This document shows, in pieces, positions 16,025 to 25,371 of a stretch of DNA of 64,000 nt. Location of the stretch: positions 372,001 to 436,000 of the forward strand of contig NZ_SOEO01000001.1 in NCBI RefSeq assembly GCF_004365655.1, given 5' to 3'. The notes beneath the pieces were generated by a model. That model worked only from the letters and a program-made list of their open reading frames with translations. It did not search any database and was not told the origin of the DNA. The DNA comes from Epilithonimonas xixisoli. GTDB lineage: Bacteria > Bacteroidota > Bacteroidia > Flavobacteriales > Weeksellaceae. A program made the position numbers and the translations under genes. Numbering within the stretch: position 1 is the first letter of the stretch; each line of letters opens with the position of its first letter.

Positions 16025-19000
16025 CTAAAAACTCGCCCGAATTTGCATACTTCCAATGTGAATCGTCCTTTCGCCAGAATTTCTGCCTTCATAATTCACA
16101 TTGAGTTGAATGAAAGAATTGATGGATTGCTGGATGAACAAAGACCAAACTTGATTTTTCCCAACCTTCAAACCTTCCAACATTTGATTGCCGACGATGC
16201 TGAAATTATTTCCGGTAAAGTCATTATTAATGAAAGAAAAATTCGCTCGCACAGACGTTTTCAACTTTTCCCATTGAAGGGTTCCGGAGATCTCGTAAGT
16301 TTTCAACAACTCTTCACCATCCGTTCTTTTCTTTTGACGAAGTGCGCCGAAAAGCTCTGTTTGTAAGCTTTCGGAAAGTTTATAGGTCGCTTTTGGTTTC
16401 GTTTCCCAGTTTTGAAGAAGGTAATTTCGAGAATCATAAACCTGCGAACTATTCGAAATATTATGATAAGAATTTTCCCAATCTGTGCGGAACGTTTTCG
16501 TGAAAGAATAACCGACATTCAAGTAGTGTGAATTTTGACTGTGTGCTTCATTGCTGAAATTAGCGTTGATGAGATTGTCATTGTCTGTGTATCGGTAACT
16601 CCCATTCCAACCGGATTTGTCGCTGGAATTAAATAAAGCTGAAGCCAAAATATTCTGCGTTCTAAGCAATTGATCTGCTTGTTTTTCAAAAGGATTCCAA
16701 ACCAGAACTTGGTCGTTTTTTAGATAAGAATTCTGCGACAACAAGGATAGATTGAAATTCCAACGTTTCAAAAATTCATTCTGAGAACTGATGATGACGG
16801 ATGGATTCACAAACAAAGCCAATTGTAATTTGTTTTTGTTAGACGCGAGATAATTCACGCTGTTCGTGTAAACTCTGATGTATTGTGCCAAATCTGCATA
16901 TTCTGCGACTTCAAACTCGTCAATCTGTTGAACGCCGTCGTTGTTGTAATCCGTCCATTTGTAAACGCCTTGCCCATCGGTTACTTTGATGTACTGGAAT
17001 TCCCTTTGAGCCTCCTGTCCATTCCCCAATTCGTAGAAAAACTGCAGTCGCATTCCGTTTTTGAAAAGCTGTTGATTGTACAAAATATTCCCAACCACAA
17101 AGTCTTGATTCTGGTCATTTGCCAAGCTTTGATTTGCGTAAAAGAACTTTCTGTAATGCATAAGAGTTGACAATTGCGTGGTTTCGGTTTTGATGATTTG
17201 ACTTTCTGCCATTATCCCGAGAATGTTGTTCATCTTCTGCAAACGGTTGTCCTGCACGGAATCGTTGCTTCGGTAATAGAGTTTTGTCAATAGTTTGGTT
17301 CTCGTAGAATCGGCGATTTTTTTCTGAACGAAAACTTCCTTCCAGCTAAAACTCGTCACATCCAGATTTTGTGTCAAATTGTACTTTTTCTCGTTGTGTT
17401 CCATCGAGCCACCCAACATCCAGCTTCCTTTTTTGCCTGCCAATTCCGTAGAAACTGCACCGCGAATGAAGGTTGTGTTGAGGTCAGTCGATTTGGTGTC
17501 GAGATAAGAAACCGACGCCAGGTTTTCGAACTTTCCGATTTTCCAAAGTGCATCGAGGTCGTTTTTGATTCCTTTGTAAGTGTCACTTTCTTCGAGGTAA
17601 TTTAATTTATAATTGATTTTCGAAGTTTTATTAAAATCATTAAGAAAAGAGAAAATAAAACGGTTTTGCGTGATTTGGTTGAACTCATTAGTCAAATTGA
17701 AATCCCTCCAAAAATCAACATTGTTAATCCTATCCAAAATATGAAAATTCTTTTGAATCACTTGATATTCCAACATTGGCGTTCCTGTCCAAGTGTTTTT
17801 TCGGAAGGTTTTGTTGGCGTAAATCCTTGTTGCGTAACCAATATTTTGCTCATTATCTCTTGACGAAAACATATTGAGGTCATAATTGCTCAAAGAAACG
17901 TCGGTTCCAATCACGCCTTCGTTCAACGCATATTCCACATTGGCGGAATAAACTTGGGATTTCTCTGGCGCCGGCAATTTTCGAACGGCCAAATAATCGC
18001 CCAATCCAGTTCCAACGTATTGAAAAACCCGACCATTATTGGTACTTTGTTGCAATTGATAATCGCCTTTTCCACTTCCAAAATACGTGAAAGCCACTTG
18101 GTAAAGCGTTTGCGTTTGGTCGGTTGAAAATTCATAATAGAAAGAATTGCCCGAGAAAATTCTTTTGTATAAGATTTTATTAACGTCATATTCCGTTTCT
18201 ACGCCGGATTGAGAATACATCAAATTCGGATCGTTTCCTGCATTCACCAATTGTTGCTGGTCTTCTTCGCTTAGGTTGATAGAAAGTGGTGCGTTTTTGT
18301 TGTCGTTTTCCATAAACCAACTGAAACTTGCTCTCAGTTTTTCACGTTGATGTTTGATGTTTCCAGTGACGAGAAATCTGGTGTAATTTCGGTTCGTGTA
18401 ATTGTAAGAAACGTTGATGAAATTCTGTTTGTAAATCGGTCGGAAACTCGTGAATGTAATTTCGCCGGTATTATAATTAATGATGTAATCCTGATTTTCG
18501 CCACGCTTCATTAATATCCCATCAATGAAAACCTGTTCCGAACCAGAAATAATAGTGATGAAAAGTTCCCCGTTTTTCCCCGTCAATCGATAAGGACCTT
18601 GATTTCCCTCAATTCCTTGAAAACGCATTCGGAAGAATTCACTTCTGGCAACACCGCCGGAAACATCTACTGAGGTTTTATTTCCATTTTTCTCCCAATT
18701 CGTCAGGAATTGCAAACCCATACTTCTTCTTTGATAACGTCCGAAATAGGTGGTTTCATCATTCAAATCCAGATGTCCGGCGCGTATGATGCTGTGATTT
18801 TTGATATTAAGCTGAAGGTAGATTTTGTCAAATTCCTGCAAAGTCTGCGTATAACCATCCGCCTGAACCGGCAAATTGTGATCTGAAATCGAAGCCAAAA
18901 TAGAAACATCCGGACTCAGCTTTCCGGAGATTTGCATATCCATCGAACTTTGAACCGATGATCCTTGGTTGTTCCCAAACGTAATTCCTCGGATGATAGA

Positions 19001-19267
19001 ACCTTTGGAATTGAGTTCTCCCAAGATTCTTTTTTTGTCGTTTTTCACGAGCACTTCTTCGTCATAAATCACGCGATTTTGCTTTTTGATGAAGTCAAGC
19101 GTGTCTTTGGTGAAAAAATCGCGATTGATTTTCGAAATAAGAATGCTGTCTTTTTTAAGGGAATCTTGAGGGAGATTTGGGTTTTTCCAACTGAATATCT
19201 GTGCATTAATCACATTTAATGCAAAAAAAATCAATGCCAGTTGGAAAATTTTGTATATCTTAGACAC
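16025..19267 (-). CDS. Large outer-membrane beta-barrel protein, family unrecognised
   Basis: About 1080 residues. An N-terminal signal peptide (IFQLALIFFALNVINAQ) is followed by a periplasmic segment and GSIIRGITFGNNQG, QISGKLSPDVSILASISD and LQEFDKIYLQLNIKNHSIIRAG. Hundreds of residues of alternating strands follow, and the protein ends in an aromatic (MQIRASF), the usual OMP end signal. Near 260-300 an IISGSEQVFIDGILMKRG segment resembles an extracellular or plug domain. No ATG precedes the signal peptide: the long frame begins with TTG at 19303. I prefer GTG at 19267, which follows a TACATTTG -7-like box at 19285-19292 (minus). Function unknown; a general envelope role is inferred. Confidence 0.78.
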   Translation of the reverse strand: MSKIYKIFQLALIFFALNVINAQIFSWKNPNLPQDSLKKDSILISKINRDFFTKDTLDFIKKQNRVIYDEEVLVKNDKKRILGELNSKGSIIRGITFGNNQGSSVQSSMDMQISGKLSPDVSILASISDHNLPVQADGYTQTLQEFDKIYLQLNIKNHSIIRAGHLDLNDETTYFGRYQRRSMGLQFLTNWEKNGNKTSVDVSGGVARSEFFRMRFQGIEGNQGPYRLTGKNGELFITIISGSEQVFIDGILMKRGENQDYIINYNTGEITFTSFRPIYKQNFINVSYNYTNRNYTRFLVTGNIKHQREKLRASFSWFMENDNKNAPLSINLSEEDQQQLVNAGNDPNLMYSQSGVETEYDVNKILYKRIFSGNSFYYEFSTDQTQTLYQVAFTYFGSGKGDYQLQQSTNNGRVFQYVGTGLGDYLAVRKLPAPEKSQVYSANVEYALNEGVIGTDVSLSNYDLNMFSSRDNEQNIGYATRIYANKTFRKNTWTGTPMLEYQVIQKNFHILDRINNVDFWRDFNLTNEFNQITQNRFIFSFLNDFNKTSKINYKLNYLEESDTYKGIKNDLDALWKIGKFENLASVSYLDTKSTDLNTTFIRGAVSTELAGKKGSWMLGGSMEHNEKKYNLTQNLDVTSFSWKEVFVQKKIADSTRTKLLTKLYYRSNDSVQDNRLQKMNNILGIMAESQIIKTETTQLSTLMHYRKFFYANQSLANDQNQDFVVGNILYNQQLFKNGMRLQFFYELGNGQEAQREFQYIKVTDGQGVYKWTDYNNDGVQQIDEFEVAEYADLAQYIRVYTNSVNYLASNKNKLQLALFVNPSVIISSQNEFLKRWNFNLSLLSQNSYLKNDQVLVWNPFEKQADQLLRTQNILASALFNSSDKSGWNGSYRYTDNDNLINANFSNEAHSQNSHYLNVGYSFTKTFRTDWENSYHNISNSSQVYDSRNYLLQNWETKPKATYKLSESLQTELFGALRQKKRTDGEELLKTYEISGTLQWEKLKTSVRANFSFINNDFTGNNFSIVGNQMLEGLKVGKNQVWSLFIQQSINSFIQLNVNYEGRNSGERTIHIGSMQIRASF

Positions 19268-19352
19268 CCTTTTAAAATGAGGAGCAAATGTACTAATAAT
19301 CAAGTTTACAGCGCCTTTGCAATTTGTTAAGAACGGAGACGGGCATTATAAA

Positions 19353-19381
19353 TTGTAGTTAAAGATAAAATTTTATATTTG
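19353..19381 (+). promoter_or_regulatory. Promoter of the first T9SS cargo paralog
   Basis: TTG (19353-19355), about 18 bp, then TATATTTG (19374-19381) fits the Bacteroidetes TTTG/TAnnTTTG arrangement. The ATG follows 41 bp later. Confidence 0.6.
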
Positions 19382-19422
19382 CCCACAATAAAAACAATAA
19401 CAATTTTAAATTTTTATATATT

Positions 19423-20397
19423 ATGAAAAAAATCTATTCTTTATTAGCGGTAGTTGCTTTAACAGCGACAGCAACTGCACAAAACACTTTTCAACAGGAT
19501 TTTTCTTCGTCTTCTACGGTTGCAGATTATGTAAATACTCCTGCAGTAGGGACAACGGATAAATTTGATGGGATTACAACTAGTAATTCTGGTAGCGTTT
19601 GGTCTATTGATAGTGGTGCTTTGAAAATAGCAAGAACAGGAAATGCAGCTCAGTTCGCAAGGTTAGGTGTGACTGGAGATACTAATGCAGAGGTATTGTC
19701 TGTTCAATTTGATTTGTCTGTTTCATCTTCATCATCAACAACTAATGCTGCAGCATTCTACATTGGTAGTGGGTATAGTGCGACAGCAAACAGTGCACCT
19801 TCAAATGCAAGTTCTAATTCTAGACTAGGTGTGAATTTTTCTACTACAAGCGGAACTTTTCAGTTGAGAAATATTGCTGGTAGTTCTAATAGTGCTAACT
19901 TGACTGGAGTACAAAAATTAACATGGATTATTAATAACACTTCCTCTGAATACACTTATACCGCTCCAGATGGTAGTACTCAGACTGTAGCTGCATCTAA
20001 GTCGGATGTGTGGGCTGGAAATGCAATAGTTTTTGATGAAATGGTAGCTACTACATCAGGTGTTGCACTTCAAGATTTAAAATTTGCAATATCTAATGGT
20101 ACAGGAAGTTTGACAGTTGATAATTTTGTGATTAAAGCTCTTCCGGTTCCAACTATGTCTGTTGGAGACGTTAAAAATGGAAAAGCTAACTTGGTAAAAA
20201 ACACAATCGTTTCAAACGAATTAATCTTTGGTGCAGCTGCAAAAGTATCTGTAATTAATATGAATGGCCAAGTAGTGAAAACTGCTGAGGTTTCAGAAAA
20301 CTCTAGATTAGATGTTTCTTCATTAGTAAAAGGAACGTATGTGGTAACAGGTGTTGTAAATGGACAGTCTGTTTCTCAGAAAATTATCAAAAAATAA
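19423..20397 (+). CDS. T9SS-secreted protein (paralog 1 of 3)
   Basis: This 324-residue secreted protein has the signal peptide MKKIYSLLAVVALTATATAQ. Its passenger, rich in Ser/Thr/Ala, resembles a jelly-roll or choice-of-anchor fold (FDLSVSSSSSTTNAAAFYIG). The C-terminal sorting domain is NTIVSNELIFGAAAKVSVIN, MNGQVVKTAEV, and SSLVKGTYVVTGVVNGQSVSQKIIKK. That type A domain is recognised by the type IX translocon. The passenger has no catalytic motif I can see. Tandem with two paralogs at 20599 and 21550, each with its own terminator. Confidence 0.88.
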   Translation: MKKIYSLLAVVALTATATAQNTFQQDFSSSSTVADYVNTPAVGTTDKFDGITTSNSGSVWSIDSGALKIARTGNAAQFARLGVTGDTNAEVLSVQFDLSVSSSSSTTNAAAFYIGSGYSATANSAPSNASSNSRLGVNFSTTSGTFQLRNIAGSSNSANLTGVQKLTWIINNTSSEYTYTAPDGSTQTVAASKSDVWAGNAIVFDEMVATTSGVALQDLKFAISNGTGSLTVDNFVIKALPVPTMSVGDVKNGKANLVKNTIVSNELIFGAAAKVSVINMNGQVVKTAEVSENSRLDVSSLVKGTYVVTGVVNGQSVSQKIIKK

Positions 20398-20422
20398 TTA
20401 GGAAATTAGTTTTCTATAACGG

Positions 20423-20454
20423 AAGCGTTACCAATTTGGTAGCGCTTTTTTTTT
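20423..20454 (+). terminator. Terminator of T9SS paralog 1
   Basis: AGCGTTACCA and TGGTAGCGCT pair with one wobble, followed by nine T. Confidence 0.85.
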
Positions 20455-20598
20455 GTTAAATGATTGTGAATTAAAATGAAATTTCGTCTTAACGGAATGT
20501 GTCTTTTTGTTGTTATTTTATTAATGTTTCGTCAATCTAAAATTTGAGACCTTCATATAAATTTGTGCCAACAAAAAAATCTTTAATAAAAAATCATT

Positions 20599-21306
20599 AT
20601 GAAAAAGATCTATTCTTTATTAGCAGCAGTTGCAATGACTGCATTTGTAAATGCACAAACTACAGAAACTTTTACAATTACTGGAGCTAATGCTTCTGAC
20701 TTAACAAGCGGAACCGTGGGTGATGTTTCTTACGCCTTTGATAAAGGTGCTGGTTCAAACGCGCCTAAATACTATACCAGCGGTGCAGCAGGAAGATTGT
20801 ATGCAAAAAACACTTTAACTCTAGAAGTGCCTGCTGGTAACAAAATTACAAGTGTTGTGCTAATGGGTTCTGCAGGAGGTGATTATTTGGCTTCAACTTA
20901 TTCAATCAATGGTGGAACGGCTTTGACTGCTACAAAAACGGGAACTGTTGACTACACAATCACGCCTTCTACAGATGGAAGAACATTTGTTTTCACAGCT
21001 GGACCTAATGTTTCAAGTGGTCACTCTAGAATTAAAAGCTTTACGATTACTTATACTCCAACACTAGCTGTTGTAGATGCTACAAAAGGAAAAGCTAATT
21101 TGGTAAAGAATACAATCGTATCAAACGAGTTGATCTTCGGAGCAGCTGCAAAAATATCTGTGGTGACTATGAACGGACAGGTGGTGAAAACTGCTGAGGT
21201 TTCTGAAAATTCTAGATTAGATGTATCTTCTCTTGCAAAAGGTGTTTACATTATAACTGCTGTTGTAGGTGGACAAACTATATCTCAAAAAATTATCAAA
21301 AAATAA
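20599..21306 (+). CDS. T9SS-secreted protein (paralog 2 of 3)
   Basis: This 235-residue protein has a signal peptide almost identical to paralog 1 (MKKIYSLLAAVAMTAFVNAQ). Its shorter beta-rich passenger is FTITGANASDLTSGTVGDVS...YYTSGAAGRLYAKNTLTLEV. The C-terminal sorting tail is nearly identical to that of paralog 1 from KANLVKNTIVSNELIFGAAA onward. Passenger similarity to paralog 3 is visible (YAFDKGAGSNAPKYYTSGAA versus YDVQKNGASNGPKFYTAGGG). No enzymatic signature. A TAAATTTG -7-like box lies at 20558-20565. Confidence 0.88.
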   Translation: MKKIYSLLAAVAMTAFVNAQTTETFTITGANASDLTSGTVGDVSYAFDKGAGSNAPKYYTSGAAGRLYAKNTLTLEVPAGNKITSVVLMGSAGGDYLASTYSINGGTALTATKTGTVDYTITPSTDGRTFVFTAGPNVSSGHSRIKSFTITYTPTLAVVDATKGKANLVKNTIVSNELIFGAAAKISVVTMNGQVVKTAEVSENSRLDVSSLAKGVYIITAVVGGQTISQKIIKK

Positions 21307-21323
21307 TTAATTTTATCAGAGGT

Positions 21324-21360
21324 AAGCCAGTGCGCAATGAATTTGTGTGCTGGCTTTTTT
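21324..21360 (+). terminator. Terminator of T9SS paralog 2
   Basis: AAGCCAGTGCGCA pairs with TGTGTGCTGGCTT (G-T wobbles), followed by six T. Confidence 0.8.
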
Positions 21361-21549
21361 ATATGATTTAAAACACACGTAACATTGGGGTGAAAATATA
21401 TCCCTATTTTTGTACCCACAGAAACAAATTATAGTAAGTCATTGGGAATTAAATGTTAAAAAATAAATAAAATTTTGCTGTATGTATTTTTTTATTAACT
21501 TAGCAACCCTTTAAATAAATAATTAAAACAATTTTTAAACTTTAATAAA

Positions 21550-22317
21550 ATGAAAAAAATCTTTACAATTTTAGCTGTTTCAGCTTTAGCTATCACTGCA
21601 CAAGCTCAAACTACTTTTACCTATGTTTGGAATAACCAAGGTTTCGCAAATGCACAAGATATTACTACGGGTAATATTGTTGCGGGAAAATTGACTTATG
21701 ATGTTCAAAAGAATGGTGCAAGCAATGGTCCTAAATTTTACACTGCTGGTGGAGGTGCTTTAAGAATGTATTCCAACAACGCAGATGGAAACGGTAACTC
21801 GCTAGCAATTGTTGCTGTTGGGACTACTAAAATCAGCTCTGTAAAAATCAAAACTCCTGGAACTTTAGGTGCTGATAACTATGCTCCTACAACTGCTGTT
21901 GTAAAAGTTGACGGGGTAGTTGTACCTACGGTTTACGATCCTGCTGATGCTACAAACGCTACTTATCTGATTGTTGCTGCTACTCCTGCTTCTAACGTTT
22001 CTATCCAAAACGGTCAAACAGGAACTTCGGCTCAAATTAGAGTTCTTTCTATGGATGTAACTTACACAGATGGTCTTTCTGTAGCTGATTTCTCGAAAGC
22101 TAAAGTTTCTTTAGTTAAAAACACTGTAGTAGGAGAGGCTATCGCTTTCGCTAACGCTGCTGATATCCAAATCATCAACACTGCTGGTCAAGTTGTAAAA
22201 ACTGCTAAAGTAACAGAAGGTTCTACTCTTAACGTTTCTTCTCTTGCAAAAGGTGTTTACATCGTAACTGGAACAGTAAACGGAGAAAAAGTATCTCAAA
22301 AAGTGATCAAAAACTAA
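21550..22317 (+). CDS. T9SS-secreted protein (paralog 3 of 3)
   Basis: This 255-residue protein has the signal peptide MKKIFTILAVSALAITAQAQ. Its passenger (FTYVWNNQGFANAQDITTGN...GPKFYTAGGGALRMYSNN) is related to that of paralog 2. The sorting domain is diverged (VSLVKNTVVGEAIAFANAAD, INTAGQVVKTAKV, SSLAKGVYIVTGTVNGEKV, ending SQKVIKN). A TTTG/TAACTTAG promoter-like pair lies at 21474-21503. Codon use is unusually regular (TCT/GCT rich), as in highly expressed genes. The product may be an abundant surface protein; that is inferred. Confidence 0.87.
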   Translation: MKKIFTILAVSALAITAQAQTTFTYVWNNQGFANAQDITTGNIVAGKLTYDVQKNGASNGPKFYTAGGGALRMYSNNADGNGNSLAIVAVGTTKISSVKIKTPGTLGADNYAPTTAVVKVDGVVVPTVYDPADATNATYLIVAATPASNVSIQNGQTGTSAQIRVLSMDVTYTDGLSVADFSKAKVSLVKNTVVGEAIAFANAADIQIINTAGQVVKTAKVTEGSTLNVSSLAKGVYIVTGTVNGEKVSQKVIKN

Positions 22318-22338
22318 GAATAATATTTCTTAAAAATA

Positions 22339-22370
22339 GAAGGCTTCCTAATTTTAGGAAGCCTTTTTTT
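22339..22370 (+). terminator. Terminator of T9SS paralog 3
   Basis: AAGGCTTCCTAA and TTAGGAAGCCTT pair closely around TT, followed by T residues. Convergent with the next gene, whose stop is at 22393. Confidence 0.88.
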
Positions 22371-22392
22371 ATTGTCAATATTCCTGAAATAT

Positions 22393-25209
22393 CTAGAAAA
22401 CCCCGCGTCTCAGATTATTCACCAATGCACCAAGATTCAGAACCAAGGTATATCGTATTCTGTATGCATAATCTTTAAACGAAGGTTCAAAGCCTAAAGT
22501 GGAAGCGATTGGGAAATAGATCTCCAGAAAATCAGGAATCACTTTCACCTTTACACCAGAATCCCAGATAAATTGTGTTGCTCTGTTTTTGTTCTTGTAA
22601 ACACCCGCATCTGCGTAGAGATTAAACCATTTCCAAAGATGGGAATCCACATTGATACTCGTGATGAATTGATTTACAGAAGTATTAAAAAAAGATTTAA
22701 AACCACCCTCAGCCAAGATAAATTGTTGCGAAAGAATCCCCGAAGTCGCACTTTGTCCCAACAATCCGTAAGAAAATGAATAGTTGGACACCCTCGAAAT
22801 TCCATAATTGAACAAGGCGTTTTTAGTTTCGTTTTTCACAAAATAACCAGCAAACCAACGGAAGCTTATTTTCTTGTCTTTTGCAAATTCCCAACGGTAG
22901 AATGCTTCTGCCGAAATCTTTTGAAAATCCTCCATCCATTGTACATTTCCGCCAATGTATTGCTCGTGAATCAGCCGGTTGTCTGAGTAAGCGTAACCCA
23001 AATTCCAAAGATTGTATTTGGAATAGAGATTATTTTCAATCATCAAAGGTGTGAGTTCTCTGTCGTAATAATTATAACTAAAATACAAACTTCTCCCAAT
23101 GGCGCTCCTCGGATTTTTATTAAAATTAAGTGAAGTAGAAGCACCAAATTTTTTGTAAGCCAAGTTATCATCATAATGAAAATACGACCCGGAAACCGCA
23201 AAATTCCAACTTCTAAAAAAACTATCGGGCGGAAGAATAGAGTATCCCAAACCTCCGGAGCCAGTTAACTTTCCGGTTCCAGTGCTGAAATAGGGTGTGA
23301 CGGAATAATCAAATTTTTGATCAAAAATTCCTTGATTCTTAAAATTCATTCCCAAAAGAATCTTGTCATATGCATTGAAAGTCAATCTTGGAGTCAAAAA
23401 AATCTCGTTATATTCTGGATTTTGAATGTCTTTGATCAACTTGAATCTAATCTTTTTCATATTAGAAAAAATCCCCTTTGTATAAAGGTAATTATCTCGA
23501 AAATTGGTTTCTGAAAAGATGTATTCGTCATTCAGTACAATTTTCGTAGTGCTGTTTTCGGGTATAGAAATGGAGTCGGTTTTCAGTGTACTTCCACTTT
23601 TCCAAAAGGTGGTTTTTTCGCCAGATTTAGTTTCAGTTTCTATCTTTAAAGGGATGACGTCCGAGTTGTTTTTATGGATTTTAACCAAATAATTATTGCC
23701 CGCGTCATCAAAACTTTTCAGATTAAAATTGAGTCGGTGTTTTTCTGCCATCATTTTTTTGAGAAACGCAGATTTTCCTCGAGAATGATTTTCCAGACTT
23801 TTCAGGAAATCGTCGCCAATAATTTTACTTTCAAAATTTTCAGAAAAATATTGTTTTAAGAAATCGTTAAAATTCTCACTTCCCTCATATTCAGCAATAT
23901 AATTAAGTAAACTTCCGGTTTCAAATTGGCTAATCGCGGTTGTATTAAAATTGCTTAATTTATAAAATGGCGTTGTAATCTTTTGATCCAGATTCTGAGT
24001 GTAAATATAATGATACGCCAATCCATAACGTTCTTGCAGTTTCAGTTTCGAAGCGTGGAAAATCTTTAAAGGTTTGATTCCGAATATATTGGCGTTGTCC
24101 GCCAGATTTCCTATCAATTTATGATCAGGATAATTTTGTTTTAAATATTGGATTTCGAGATATGATTTCAAACCATTTTTCAGCCAATGATCTTTGGTTT
24201 TATCATTAATGAAAAACTCGTCCATCACTTTTTTGGAAATGGTGCTAAAGTAATCCAAATCCGTCTTTTCATAATCTGTAAACATCTGAAATTTGAATTT
24301 CCAAAACTTGATGTCATCAATCCCGATAAATTCTTCCTTTTTCATAAATTTATCCGTAATAAAAAGCTTTTCGGGAAGATTTCCGGTTCTTGATTTTATG
24401 AATTTCAAATGATTAGTCAGAACAGAACCTAAGATTTGGCGTTGGTATTCATTGGTTTGATAACCCAAATCAACTTTTACAGTTTGTCCATCAACATTCA
24501 GAGAAAATTCGGGATAAATTTCTTTTGAGATTTGAAACTCAGGATCATTAATGGATTTTCCTTCAAACTCAAAATCATTGTTTTGAATCAAATTAGAATA
24601 GATTTTCCAATATTTTGGGATTTCAAAATTCACTTTCCAAAATGAACCTGCATTGGCTGTTTCTTCGGTGTCTCGATAAAAGGAATTGCTCTGAGCTTCA
24701 TCCTCAAAAGTCTCTGGAACGAGGAAAAAATATTTCAGAAGAATGTGATTCACATTGATTCCATAACCCGTAAAACGTGCGTCAGGAAGCTTAATTTGAT
24801 ATTTTAAATTGATTGTAATACTTTCGCCTGACTTCAAATCTTCGGAAAGTGGAATGAAGATATTTTCCTGTTTGGTGTTAAGGATTTCGGACGTTGTGCT
24901 GTTGTAAGAATATTGCAGACTTTCCAATTTCCCCAATTGCTCGTCTTTAGCAAAATACAAATCATTTTTTCGGTCTTCGATTTTTCTTTTGAGAAGTGGC
25001 GTTTTTCTTTTCTGATAAGCCGAAACCCAATTCAAAAGTTTGATTTGATTGATGGATTTCTTGTGTGGATTATGATAAACCAAAGTCTGCTCCACAGAAA
25101 TGGATTTTTGGTCGTCATTCAGTTTGACATTCAACCGAATGCTGTCTTGCTGAGCAACCGCCCAGAAATTAAAGGAAACCGAAACCAAGACACAAAAAAA
25201 ACGCTTCAT
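22393..25209 (-). CDS. Outer-membrane protein with degenerate M1 aminopeptidase domain and C-terminal barrel
   Basis: This 938-residue protein has a signal peptide (KRFFCVLVSVSFNFWAVAQ), an M1-peptidase-like N-terminal beta-sandwich (about 20-250) and thermolysin-like region (about 270-510), then a C-terminal barrel of about 350 residues ending in RRGVF. Where active M1 enzymes have HExxH, the aligned region reads ISKKVMDEFFIN, and the downstream W-L-x-E-G reads WLKNG near residues 342-346. The zinc ligands and catalytic Glu therefore seem absent. The start is the ATG at 25209; an in-frame TTG three codons upstream is unlikely. The architecture suggests a surface or periplasmic binding role; inferred. 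Confidence 0.72.
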   Translation of the reverse strand: MKRFFCVLVSVSFNFWAVAQQDSIRLNVKLNDDQKSISVEQTLVYHNPHKKSINQIKLLNWVSAYQKRKTPLLKRKIEDRKNDLYFAKDEQLGKLESLQYSYNSTTSEILNTKQENIFIPLSEDLKSGESITINLKYQIKLPDARFTGYGINVNHILLKYFFLVPETFEDEAQSNSFYRDTEETANAGSFWKVNFEIPKYWKIYSNLIQNNDFEFEGKSINDPEFQISKEIYPEFSLNVDGQTVKVDLGYQTNEYQRQILGSVLTNHLKFIKSRTGNLPEKLFITDKFMKKEEFIGIDDIKFWKFKFQMFTDYEKTDLDYFSTISKKVMDEFFINDKTKDHWLKNGLKSYLEIQYLKQNYPDHKLIGNLADNANIFGIKPLKIFHASKLKLQERYGLAYHYIYTQNLDQKITTPFYKLSNFNTTAISQFETGSLLNYIAEYEGSENFNDFLKQYFSENFESKIIGDDFLKSLENHSRGKSAFLKKMMAEKHRLNFNLKSFDDAGNNYLVKIHKNNSDVIPLKIETETKSGEKTTFWKSGSTLKTDSISIPENSTTKIVLNDEYIFSETNFRDNYLYTKGIFSNMKKIRFKLIKDIQNPEYNEIFLTPRLTFNAYDKILLGMNFKNQGIFDQKFDYSVTPYFSTGTGKLTGSGGLGYSILPPDSFFRSWNFAVSGSYFHYDDNLAYKKFGASTSLNFNKNPRSAIGRSLYFSYNYYDRELTPLMIENNLYSKYNLWNLGYAYSDNRLIHEQYIGGNVQWMEDFQKISAEAFYRWEFAKDKKISFRWFAGYFVKNETKNALFNYGISRVSNYSFSYGLLGQSATSGILSQQFILAEGGFKSFFNTSVNQFITSINVDSHLWKWFNLYADAGVYKNKNRATQFIWDSGVKVKVIPDFLEIYFPIASTLGFEPSFKDYAYRIRYTLVLNLGALVNNLRRGVF

Positions 25210-25311
25210 CAGGAACAATCAGTACTTATCAAAACTAATGATTTTTTTTGATGAAGTGTGGGTTATGTTTGTTAAAGTTTTTTTGTATTACTGTTCGAAC
25301 TGTCAGAAGTG

Positions 25312-25346
25312 AAAAACCCTTTCAAAAGTTGAAACTTCGAAAGGGT
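25312..25346 (-). terminator. Terminator of the UMP synthase gene
   Basis: ACCCTTTC and GAAAGGGT with inner AAGTTGAAACTT pairing; on the minus strand GGGT is followed by TTTT. It belongs to a family of related palindromes (see 29145 and 30538). Confidence 0.7.
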
Positions 25347-25371
25347 CTTATTGTTAATTTTATTTTAAAGA

